Below are positions 1 through 6,734 of a stretch of 32,498 nucleotides of DNA, one piece after another (positions within the stretch are counted from its first letter, which is position 1; each line of letters begins with the position of its first letter). This DNA is from a virus. The stretch spans positions 1-32,498 of the IMG/VR virus record IMGVR_UViG_3300031539_000177, one strand, 5' to 3'. The notes below the pieces were generated by a model that was not told the DNA's origin, ran no database searches, and saw only the letters and a program-made list of their open reading frames with translations. A program made the translations under genes and the position numbers.

Positions 1-89
1 ACGCCTGTATGTTTAGAAACTTGTGACAAATTACCATGATTTCTGTAAAATTTTAACATAAGTATTAGCCCGTCATATATTTCACTCAT
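1..89 (-). CDS. Small protein with helix-turn-helix-like segment, partial (C-terminus outside window)
   Basis: The frame starts with ATG at 89, runs to the window edge and gives at least 29 residues. A GGAG Shine-Dalgarno sits 7 bases upstream of the ATG. The start overlaps the end of the preceding gene by 8 bases, the junction style used throughout this phage. Visible residues include an acidic start (MSEIYDG), a hydrophobic helix, then GNLSQVSKHTGV. That last stretch resembles the first helix and turn of a homeodomain-like or resolvase-type helix-turn-helix (gap, L-S-x-V-S, T-G-V). It could be a small regulator, but too little is visible to assign a function. It is the fourth frame after the promoter at 1140-1168, counting the leader ORF. 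Confidence 0.55.
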   Translation of the reverse strand, partial: MSEIYDGLILMLKFYRNHGNLSQVSKHTG

Positions 90-588
90 CTTTTCTCTCC
101 GGTGTTACCGATGTGCTGGATTGAGCTTTGGCTATGGCAGCTCCAAGGCCACAATCACAAATTACTGGGCACTTGAACTTTTTCTCACCCAATTCAATTA
201 TTTCGGGAATATTGCATCGTTCAATCACAGCCAGACCACAATCGTATTTATGAAGCCCGTATTTTTCCAACGCTGCCAGCAAATCGGCATTGATGGCTTC
301 CAAAGTGTCGAGACGGTCTTTTACCGTCTGAAATTTCTCATTACCACAATTAGGACAACAAACTCCGCTCTCTGAGCCAAGTGTATCGTAATCATCGGCA
401 TCAAAAAAAACATTCCCACAAGGGCAAATATAGGTATTCTTTATGGTTCTTGTGTCGTACTCCCCTGCTATTGGTTGCTGCTTCAAGAGGGCTTCGATAT
501 GTTTTATAACAATATCCTTGTGGGGTTCTAATGTATCCCAATAATGGTCTTTTGCTTTTTCCAGCAACTCTATTGCTTTCTCATTCAT
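82..588 (-). CDS. Hypothetical phage protein with central zinc ribbon; tandem paralog of the upstream gene
   Basis: 168 residues. The start is fixed by GGAGG 7 bases upstream and by an ATGA overlap with the stop of the upstream gene. The N-terminus (MNEKAIELLEK) is identical to that of the upstream gene. The middle carries a Cys4-type ribbon (CPC ... CCPNC, about residues 55-85). This is followed by the segment EAINADLLAALE and a tail reading AAIAKAQSSTSV, both shared with the neighbour. The 'NAxLLxALE ... AIAKA' frame is common in small uncharacterised phage proteins. A second Cys cluster (CPVICDCG) lies near the C-terminus. The role is unknown; metal binding is inferred from the Cys spacing. 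The gene belongs to the transcription unit that starts at the consensus promoter near 1150. Confidence 0.75.
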   Translation of the reverse strand: MNEKAIELLEKAKDHYWDTLEPHKDIVIKHIEALLKQQPIAGEYDTRTIKNTYICPCGNVFFDADDYDTLGSESGVCCPNCGNEKFQTVKDRLDTLEAINADLLAALEKYGLHKYDCGLAVIERCNIPEIIELGEKKFKCPVICDCGLGAAIAKAQSSTSVTPERKDE

Positions 589-971
589 TGCCTTACCTCC
601 GGCTCTACTGATGTGCTGGATTGATACTTGGCTATGGCAGCTTCAATCTTTTCTGCTCTATCTTCACAAGACCGCAGAAATGCACATAAACCATTAAACT
701 TTGCCTTATAAATTGCCATAGATGGTTTTTCTGAACACTCTTCAGCAAAATCAGCATAAACAGAGATAATATTTGGTGCGGGAAATGTTTCACACGCTGT
801 CAGCAATTCAGCATTGATGGCTTCGGCTTGGTTCAAGAGGATAAGGGCATCTTCCACAAACACCATCATTTCATCAGCAGCCAGCTTTATGGTATGCTCT
901 GAATAGTCAGGGGATATTCTGCTTTTGATTTCCAGAACCTTTTCCAACAACTCTATTGCTTTCTCATTCAT
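585..971 (-). CDS. Hypothetical phage protein, paralog of the following gene
   Basis: 128 residues, first gene after the structured leader. The ATG at 971 follows AAGG by about 8 bases, and that AAGG lies inside the last codons of a leader ORF (976-1095). It shares MNEKAIELLEK at the N-terminus, the internal segment EAINAELL and the C-terminal AAIAKYQSSTSV with the next gene. Its middle instead holds a Cys/Ala-rich helical region with no zinc ribbon. The pair looks like a duplication followed by replacement of the central part. The C-terminal half resembles the widespread phage family with 'NAELLxA ... AIAK'. No function is known. Confidence 0.75.
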   Translation of the reverse strand: MNEKAIELLEKVLEIKSRISPDYSEHTIKLAADEMMVFVEDALILLNQAEAINAELLTACETFPAPNIISVYADFAEECSEKPSMAIYKAKFNGLCAFLRSCEDRAEKIEAAIAKYQSSTSVEPEVRQ

Positions 972-975
972 TTTC

Positions 976-1095
976 TTACCTTAATAAAAAAGGCCGTAGG
1001 GAGTTGGTATGCCGACAAGCACACAGAGAACTCCCCTTGGCCAAATTTTTGGGATTTTTGTTTTTCGATTTGAGAGTCTTGTCTTTTGTCGGCAT
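976..1095 (-). CDS. Candidate 39-residue leader ORF spanning the attenuator
   Basis: ATG at 1095 is preceded by GGAG with 8 bases of spacing, and the frame runs 39 codons to TAA at 976-978. The predicted peptide starts MPTKDKTLKSKNKNPKNLAK, is strongly basic, and ends with a Cys/Arg-rich part. The ORF crosses the whole terminator hairpin and stops just before the next gene's ATG (971). A ribosome on it would therefore unfold the RNA structures and feed into the next start. The same GGAG is the 5' arm of the antiterminator. It could instead be a chance frame inside a structured RNA. A second ATG at 1100 in another frame has too short a spacing to its Shine-Dalgarno. Confidence 0.4.
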   Translation of the reverse strand: MPTKDKTLKSKNKNPKNLAKGSSLCACRHTNSLRPFLLR

Positions 1096-1107
1096 ACCAT
1101 TAACTCC
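986..1107 (-). promoter_or_regulatory. Attenuator-like leader: antiterminator overlapping an intrinsic terminator
   Basis: On the transcribed (minus) strand, arm a (1107-1086) pairs with 1018-1000 as 13 bp (GGTATGCCGACAA) plus 6 bp (GGAGTT), with a 3-base bulge. A competing hairpin pairs 1042-1029 with 1005-992 (GGCC ... GGGAGTT with AACTCCC ... GGCC; 11 Watson-Crick pairs with a small internal mismatch) and is followed directly by TTTTTT (991-986). The AACTCC at 1005-1000 is used by both, so the two structures exclude each other. This is the layout of a transcription attenuator between a promoter and its first gene. All pairings are visible in the sequence; the switching role is inferred. 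Confidence 0.65.
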
Positions 1108-1139
1108 AATTGTATTCTCTTTACTATTCCATTATCGGC

Positions 1140-1168
1140 ATTATAACCGATGGACTTTAATTTGTCAA
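1140..1168 (-). promoter_or_regulatory. Consensus sigma-70 promoter
   Basis: TTGACA (1168-1163), a 17-base spacer and TATAAT (1145-1140) on the minus strand: both hexamers are perfect and the spacing is optimal. The predicted transcript starts near 1133, about 100 bases downstream of an intrinsic terminator that insulates it from the structural operon. The -10 box is embedded in ATCGG-N8-CCGAT, a 5-bp inverted repeat that could be an operator for a repressor. Such a promoter would be read by the host RNA polymerase. Confidence 0.85.
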
Positions 1169-1231
1169 CATAAATCTTTCCATTTTGTTAAAATATTTTC
1201 AGAATGTCGGTTTTTGGTCTGAAAACCAAAG

Positions 1232-1260
1232 AAAAAAGCCCCGATATTTCTACCGAGGCT
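1232..1260 (-). terminator. Rho-independent terminator at the end of the structural/lysis operon
   Basis: Minus-strand hairpin with a 10-bp stem (AGCCTCGGTA with TATCGGGGCT, two G-U pairs), a GAAA tetraloop and a TTTTTT tail. It lies 25 bases after the stop of the lipoprotein-like gene and ahead of the promoter at 1140-1168. A second small inverted repeat (TTTGGT ... ACCAAA) follows at about 1213-1230. Confidence 0.9.
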
Positions 1261-1284
1261 TCGGAGGAGGATTGATGAAAAGTT

Positions 1285-1728
1285 CTATGCTTCTTTTGTA
1301 GTTGTATCCGTCAAGTGCCTGAACTCTCTGATTACGGTTTCGATATTCGCTCCCTGCTTGTAGAGTTCTTCTATTCTTGGCTTTATCTTTTCCCAAGTTT
1401 CGGGGTATTTCATTTTGACCTCATCAAGAACCATAGTCAAAATTTCGCCGCCACGATAGAAGTCGTCTTTGTCGGCCTCGACAGTTGTTAGCTTGCCCTT
1501 CATTTTAAGCCACAAGGCCAAAGCACCCCCACCTGCCGTTGCTATTGGCACAAATGCTGGAAATAAGGCGGAAAGGGCAGTTAATATGCCTACGACATTC
1601 TCAGCCTTATCCTCTACGACCTGCGCCACGTTAGGGTCGATGTAATGCTGGGTCTCTCCTGTCTCTGGATTGTACGAGGACAGGCAACCACCCATAAACA
1701 AAACCAGTACAATTAGTAACCACTTCAT
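1285..1728 (-). CDS. Putative lipoprotein with hydrophobic segment, probably lysis-associated
   Basis: 147 residues. The start is supported by AAAGGAG 6 bases upstream and an ATGA overlap with the preceding membrane-protein gene. The N-terminus MKWLLIVLVLFMGGC is a lipoprotein signal with Cys15 as the probable lipidation site (the lipobox is imperfect, with Met at -3). A Gly/Ala-rich hydrophobic stretch follows at about residues 45-78, then a charged helical tail. Position, at the end of the late operon beside a one-helix membrane protein, fits a holin/spanin-like role, but I recognise no family. No endolysin is adjacent. It is the last gene before the terminator at 1232-1260. Confidence 0.75.
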   Translation of the reverse strand: MKWLLIVLVLFMGGCLSSYNPETGETQHYIDPNVAQVVEDKAENVVGILTALSALFPAFVPIATAGGGALALWLKMKGKLTTVEADKDDFYRGGEILTMVLDEVKMKYPETWEKIKPRIEELYKQGANIETVIREFRHLTDTTTKEA

Positions 1729-1925
1729 TGCGAACTCCTTTCTGCTAATTTAATGTTTATATCATCAATACTTCCGTCCATTTTATCTACAGCCACAGTT
1801 AGCCTCTCTACGGATTCGGTTAGATTGTGGATGTGGTTATATGTAACGCCCGTATTGAACACTACTGTTAATACCGCTAAGGCTATTAGTATCCATTTTG
1901 CATATCCATTTAGTTTTTTACTCAT
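1725..1925 (-). CDS. Small membrane protein, one helix plus coiled coil (holin- or spanin-like)
   Basis: 66 residues: a short basic N-terminus (MSKKLNGYAK), one hydrophobic helix (about residues 11-29), then a hydrophilic heptad-like segment (about 33-63) containing ESVERLTVAVDKMDG. This type II membrane layout is typical of phage lysis accessory proteins such as XhlA-type or Rz-type subunits, but sequence alone does not decide. The next gene starts inside its last codon (ATGA). The Shine-Dalgarno is weak. It follows a 126-base gap after the giant virion gene. Confidence 0.65.
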   Translation of the reverse strand: MSKKLNGYAKWILIALAVLTVVFNTGVTYNHIHNLTESVERLTVAVDKMDGSIDDINIKLAERSSQ

Positions 1926-1961
1926 TTTTCACTTGACTTCCTGTGTTAAGTTGGGTAAATT

Positions 1962-2054
1962 ATGATTATGTTAGTCCTAAAAGTTATCAGTACATTAGTT
2001 TTTGTCCTTGTCGCCTTCTATGTCATTGAACATATACCACCACGCAAAGATTGA
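1962..2054 (+). CDS. Possible plus-strand 30-residue membrane peptide
   Basis: The 126-base gap between the giant virion gene and the small membrane-protein gene has no usable minus-strand frame. On the plus strand, ATG at 1962 opens a 30-codon frame whose product is one hydrophobic helix (VLKVISTLVFVLVAFYVI) with a basic end (HIPPRKD). Upstream is TTGACT-17-TAAATT, a moderate promoter match, but only a weak Shine-Dalgarno (GGG). It would be the only gene on this strand. The composition is what a small membrane peptide would show; chance is a real alternative. Confidence 0.25.
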   Translation: MIMLVLKVISTLVFVLVAFYVIEHIPPRKD

Positions 2055-5000
2055 CTATCTTACTCTGTGCGGTTTCTTCTTTTCTGCCTCGATTTTTATA
2101 TCAACTGATTCTCCGGCGAATACATATTGTAGTTTCTGCACAAGGTCACGCTTCATTTTATAAGCATCGCCACGTCTCTTATATTCTTTGTCGATAGCCT
2201 CGTAGATGGTTCTCAAGGCCGACCTATCAAGATTCTTGCCCCCTGTTGTTGCTTCAATACCCCTGAGCGTCCAATCGTAGAACGGTATAAATGTATCCGA
2301 CATTCTTGGCAAGATTGTCGTTAGGGCATAGAGGGCTTTCTTATCGCCGCCAAGAGCCTTGATAGTATAGTTATAAGTCTCATTTACATCCTCGGTTATA
2401 CCGAGCATCAATCCGCCAAGTTGGAAATTCAAGATATTAAGAGGATTGTATGGATTTCGCTTTCGACCAGTTATTATACAATAAAGTTCACCCGTAAGAA
2501 TGCCACCAACTATAACTGCCGTAAGAACTTTAGCCGCCCTCATAACTTCCTGTGGGTCTGCACTGGTCAGTTTCTTTGTCTGATGTGCAAGTTTCTCTGC
2601 ATAAGCTCTTGGGAACAACATAAGGTTTCCAAAGACCCTGCCGAGCGGCCCCATCTCTGCCGGTGAACGCTGCGCCCTCTCATACAGGAAATGTATATCA
2701 TCGACGTGAACCCTTGAAACATATCTTGCCATTGCCTCTTTGCCATCTTTAGCAAGAATCCCCAAAGCCCTTACTTGTTCAAGCTCTGACATATCACTGA
2801 ACTTGGCTTCTTTCATCATCTCACTAACATCTTTATTTTCGAGCGCTCGTTTGACTTGGTTTATCTTTGCCCAGAATCCCCATTGTCTGTTCTTAACATC
2901 CGACCAGGCATAAATCTTTATCTTTTGCAGCATCTTCATAAGAGTTTTTGTGCCTGGCAAAGACCTCTCATTGACCATAAAGTATTCTTCCAGCATCGAC
3001 CTCAACTGTTGGACGTAGGTTTCCATATACTCCGTTTCTTCTTTGGTCAGATTTTCGTTGCGTGGGTCAAACAGAATACTCTTATCGTGTTCAAAGGCAG
3101 CGTTCTGGAATGTGTTTCTGAAAGCCAAGACCGGCTGTGCCATAATGATAATCTGCGAAGCCTGTGCATATATCCTCGCCATTACGTTTCCAAACCATTC
3201 ACCCTGAATGTTGTATCGCTTGAGATTTCTCAAGAATAGCTCAATAGATTCTTTGACCTTGGCTGGATTACTGAAACTATCCATATTATCATCATAGAGT
3301 CTCACAAGAGCATTTATCTTAGGCGACAGGTTATAGAGCATATCCATCTGTTTCATATAGGCGTTGAGACGTTGCAGGATGTTCCGTTCCTGCTCGTGGT
3401 ATTCAATGTCAGTTCTTATCTTAATATGAGATTTGCCTACCGTTTTTGGGCCAGTGTTATATAGATGTATCTTCCAGATAAAAGTTTCCAGAGGTTCATA
3501 ACCGGACTTGACAACTCCCCACTTCTGGGTTTTGAGATACTCTATCAAGGCTTCTTTGCCTTGACTGTCATAGACGTCCTCGGCCTTGTGGATTTCCTTT
3601 TTGTACTGGTCGTACTCGGCAATACCTTCACCGTAGTTGTACCAGTTAAAGAACTTGCCTACCCTTGCCTTTATTTCGTATTCTTTGGCTATTTTCTGAA
3701 TTTCCTGTGCCAGTTTCTTCTCTGCATCGGTAACTTTGGGTATTGCTGGCTTGTCCTTCAGGTCGCTCTGTGAGGCTATGTACGCCGCTACAGTGGCCAA
3801 ACTGCCCTCATTGCTTGCAATATCCCTAAAGTCAGGCACATCGTTCTCCATAGCCAATATACGGGCGTGGCGGGTCTTGTGCATCTCAAGGTTGGTATCC
3901 AGTAAGTCCATATACATAGAGAATATAGGTGCGCCGGTCTTTATCTCTGACTGTTGGGCGTAGTATCTCATACTCTCCGTGCGCCACGGGTCACGCTTGG
4001 ACTTGTCGGCTATCTCGCTTTGAAGTCGTGCTACCTCTGCGGCTATTTCAGGGTTCTTGGCAATGGCATTCTTATAAGGCTGTACGGCTCTGGCTATTTC
4101 AGACGCATCGTGCATCCTATTAATGATTTCCTTGCCTTCCTGCTCAGTAATGAATTTCTCCCCACTGATATACCTCGGTTCTTTGTGGCCTATCTTTTCA
4201 CCTTTCTTGCCGAATGTCGGTATTACTCTATTGAGTATCTCATCGAATTTCCCCTGTGATAGATGTTCTCTTTTAATGAGATTGTCTTTAAGGTTCTGGA
4301 TTTTCTTTTCGGTCTTTTGTGTGATGACCTTTTTGTGTCCTATCTGTTTGGGTCGTTTCTTTTCAACCGCCCGAAGAAGTGTCTTTAACTGGTCGGTTGT
4401 GATTTTGGTCTTGGAGATTTTGCCTGTTAGAGTACGATAACCAGTATGTTTTAATTTCAGGTCTGATAAGGCTTTTTTAGTGAGCCCTTTCTTGGCTGCG
4501 ATGGCGCCTATTCGCTGTCGGAGCTTGGTATTTAGGTCTTCTACTTTCTGCTCAATTCCTGTTATTCTTTCCTCTACTTTCGCTGGCTCTGCCTTAGTTG
4601 GCTGGGCTCGAATTGTATCAATATAATCTGCTACTGCTGCGTTAATAGCTTCTGTGCTGTACGGAATAAGATTTAAGTGTTCCTGTTTGCTTAGTGGTAC
4701 AGGAGTATCTCTCCAAAGGACAGACTTTGTACCATTATCTACATTAGCAAAGATACCTTCTATTTGAACACCAGATAACGGACGCAAGGTACTTATGTAA
4801 GCATACTTTTTACCTTCTCGCAAAGGTTTAACATTTTCGTTTGATAAAGCCTCCCCATACCAACTCATTGCTTTCTCTGCTCGGCTAAAACGCCTGAATA
4901 CTGGGTGGTTAATCTTATCAAAATTCTCTTCTAATGCTGCTTGTAATGTGTCATATTCATCGTGACCTGCTGGTTTACCTTCTTTAGTAAAATAAGTTAC

Positions 5001-6734
5001 CTGTATTTTGCCTTTAACTCTCGCCGAAGGGTGTACGATTGATTCATCCGTCAATCTAATTGGTTTCGATTTTTTTACTTTCGCTGGCTCTGCCTTAGAT
5101 ACGGGCTGGGCTAAGAACTTTTCTACTTCAACGCTTGTCATTTTGCTTGTATCATGGAATTGCCCTTTTACCACCCATCCATCAACAAAACCTTCTTCGA
5201 GCATACTTTTAACTGGGTCTATTTTTCCTTCTTCTTTAAGTTTATGGACTATCTCTCCGTGATTCTCGCCTGTAATTACACTACCATCTCTTAATCGAAC
5301 GGCTGGAATTGGTTTAGCTGGCTCTGCCTTAGCCTCTGGCTTGGCTTCAGCCATTGCCGTCTCTTGGATTTCAGCCAATTCCCTTTCCATTTCGGCTACA
5401 TCGGCCTCGAAACGGGCAGTATCCAGCTCCTCGATGATTTCGGCCTTGTGTTCCTCACTCAAAGGCGATTTCTCAACGGCCTCCTGTATCTGGTCTATAC
5501 GTAAAGTCTTTTGTTCTTTGGCTATTAGTGTACCTGTGGCTGCGCCAACAGCAGAAAAACCACCTGCCATAGCAAGTTCCATCGGCCCACCTATTGCCAT
5601 AGATTCGGCCACATTATCCATCCATTGTTGAGACCTATCGGTAAAGACCCAATTCCAGAAATTGCGATTAAACTCCTGCGTACCTTCCTCTGCCGTACCC
5701 CTAAAGTACACCTTGACGCCTTCCCAGAGCATCTTCGGCAGACCTTCAGAAACGTACTTTTTGAAGTTCTTCATCAAGCCGAGCTTGCGGCTCAATGTCC
5801 ATTGCTCAATAATCGCTTCACCCATTCCCGTAAACATTGATTGAGCAAGTGCTGGAAGTTCTTCTGTGCCTGTCGCTCTAACATCTGGATAGACCTCGAA
5901 AGATAACGGTATGCCCATAGCAATAATACCACCGGCAGGGCCACCAATAAGAGTTCCGGCAGTACCTTCGAGAACCATTCCCATAGATTCCACTAAGGAT
6001 TGTACGAAAAGCTCCGGCCTTGCCGCATATTCCCTCAGAGTTCCCACAAAGCCTGCGCCGGGCAGTATATCTACCATTTCAGCCTTATTTTCTCGATAGT
6101 ATTCGCCGATAGCCGCATACATCGTATCTGACCAATCGGCAAGAGTCTTATCCATCTTCTTTAAGTAGTCGGGTTTGTCCCTTTTTAGTAAAGTTTTCCA
6201 CTGCCAGTCCCTCACCTTGCCGCCAAGCTCAGCCTCCATCTTCGCTGCGCCTACCGGCACTTGCAAAAGTCTCACACCGAGGTTCTTCAGGCCATGCTCA
6301 ATAGAGGCCATATACTTCTTTCGGCCTTGATAATAATCTTTGTAGTCTCTTGTCGCCTTCATAACGTCTATGGGTTTCTTGAAGGCTATTTTGTTAAGCT
6401 CATCAACGAGATTGTAGGTAACTTCCGGCAATTCATTGAAAATGATAGAATAGTAAAGACTGTTTTCCATTCTGGCCTTTGTCTCATCCGGCTTTTCTGT
6501 CATTCCCACCACACGGCCAATTCTGTACTTGACATCGAGAGGTGCTAAGTCGCTCAATTCGTATTTGTTATTACCGAGAAGCTGGTCTAACTGCTTATCG
6601 TATTCCCAAGCGCCGGGCAGTTTCTCTCTGGGCAAGAATACTGTTCCGTAGTCTTTGGGCGCACGCCTTTCCTTTTCGGCAAGAAGTCCTCTGCGTCTTT
6701 TTTCGGTTTCAAGTTGTTCTTTCGTATATGGCAT
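2055..6734 (-). CDS. Giant internal virion / DNA-ejection protein (T7 gp16-like by position)
   Basis: 1559 residues, the largest gene here. It starts at a TAATG junction with the preceding internal virion gene. The N-terminal part (about 1-400) is helical with two Gly/Ala-rich hydrophobic stretches (about 250-285 and 380-405), as expected of a protein that enters membranes during genome ejection. The central part is modular: three KAEPAK linkers (near 468, 546 and 713) flank small domains, one reading RLRDGSVITGENHGEIV. A long Lys-rich helical region follows (about 720-880). The C-terminal part (about 1200-1559) has another hydrophobic stretch near 1405-1425 and a motif LMLFPRAYAEKL that I associate with large podophage virion proteins. 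No catalytic transglycosylase motif was identified. The role is inferred from size, position and hydrophobicity. Confidence 0.75.
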   Translation of the reverse strand: MPYTKEQLETEKRRRGLLAEKERRAPKDYGTVFLPREKLPGAWEYDKQLDQLLGNNKYELSDLAPLDVKYRIGRVVGMTEKPDETKARMENSLYYSIIFNELPEVTYNLVDELNKIAFKKPIDVMKATRDYKDYYQGRKKYMASIEHGLKNLGVRLLQVPVGAAKMEAELGGKVRDWQWKTLLKRDKPDYLKKMDKTLADWSDTMYAAIGEYYRENKAEMVDILPGAGFVGTLREYAARPELFVQSLVESMGMVLEGTAGTLIGGPAGGIIAMGIPLSFEVYPDVRATGTEELPALAQSMFTGMGEAIIEQWTLSRKLGLMKNFKKYVSEGLPKMLWEGVKVYFRGTAEEGTQEFNRNFWNWVFTDRSQQWMDNVAESMAIGGPMELAMAGGFSAVGAATGTLIAKEQKTLRIDQIQEAVEKSPLSEEHKAEIIEELDTARFEADVAEMERELAEIQETAMAEAKPEAKAEPAKPIPAVRLRDGSVITGENHGEIVHKLKEEGKIDPVKSMLEEGFVDGWVVKGQFHDTSKMTSVEVEKFLAQPVSKAEPAKVKKSKPIRLTDESIVHPSARVKGKIQVTYFTKEGKPAGHDEYDTLQAALEENFDKINHPVFRRFSRAEKAMSWYGEALSNENVKPLREGKKYAYISTLRPLSGVQIEGIFANVDNGTKSVLWRDTPVPLSKQEHLNLIPYSTEAINAAVADYIDTIRAQPTKAEPAKVEERITGIEQKVEDLNTKLRQRIGAIAAKKGLTKKALSDLKLKHTGYRTLTGKISKTKITTDQLKTLLRAVEKKRPKQIGHKKVITQKTEKKIQNLKDNLIKREHLSQGKFDEILNRVIPTFGKKGEKIGHKEPRYISGEKFITEQEGKEIINRMHDASEIARAVQPYKNAIAKNPEIAAEVARLQSEIADKSKRDPWRTESMRYYAQQSEIKTGAPIFSMYMDLLDTNLEMHKTRHARILAMENDVPDFRDIASNEGSLATVAAYIASQSDLKDKPAIPKVTDAEKKLAQEIQKIAKEYEIKARVGKFFNWYNYGEGIAEYDQYKKEIHKAEDVYDSQGKEALIEYLKTQKWGVVKSGYEPLETFIWKIHLYNTGPKTVGKSHIKIRTDIEYHEQERNILQRLNAYMKQMDMLYNLSPKINALVRLYDDNMDSFSNPAKVKESIELFLRNLKRYNIQGEWFGNVMARIYAQASQIIIMAQPVLAFRNTFQNAAFEHDKSILFDPRNENLTKEETEYMETYVQQLRSMLEEYFMVNERSLPGTKTLMKMLQKIKIYAWSDVKNRQWGFWAKINQVKRALENKDVSEMMKEAKFSDMSELEQVRALGILAKDGKEAMARYVSRVHVDDIHFLYERAQRSPAEMGPLGRVFGNLMLFPRAYAEKLAHQTKKLTSADPQEVMRAAKVLTAVIVGGILTGELYCIITGRKRNPYNPLNILNFQLGGLMLGITEDVNETYNYTIKALGGDKKALYALTTILPRMSDTFIPFYDWTLRGIEATTGGKNLDRSALRTIYEAIDKEYKRRGDAYKMKRDLVQKLQYVFAGESVDIKIEAEKKKPHRVR
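4575..5332. repeat. Linker repeats inside the giant virion gene
   Basis: A 23-bp sequence ending ...GCTGGCTCTGCCTTAG is identical at 4575-4597 and 5076-5098, 501 bp (167 codons) apart, and its last 16 bases recur at 5317-5332. Each copy encodes a KAEPAK linker in the same frame. The linkers bound separate domains, so they may have served as crossover points for domain exchange. Confidence 0.8.

Noticed and set aside
986-1107. Integron attC site, suggested by the long imperfect palindrome
   Set aside because: The conserved RYYYAAC/GTTRRRY end motifs are absent, and the T-run and promoter fit a transcription attenuator better.
956-1222. Plus-strand ORF across the attenuator region
   Set aside because: It lies opposite the promoter and hairpins, lacks a ribosome site and has no recognisable content.
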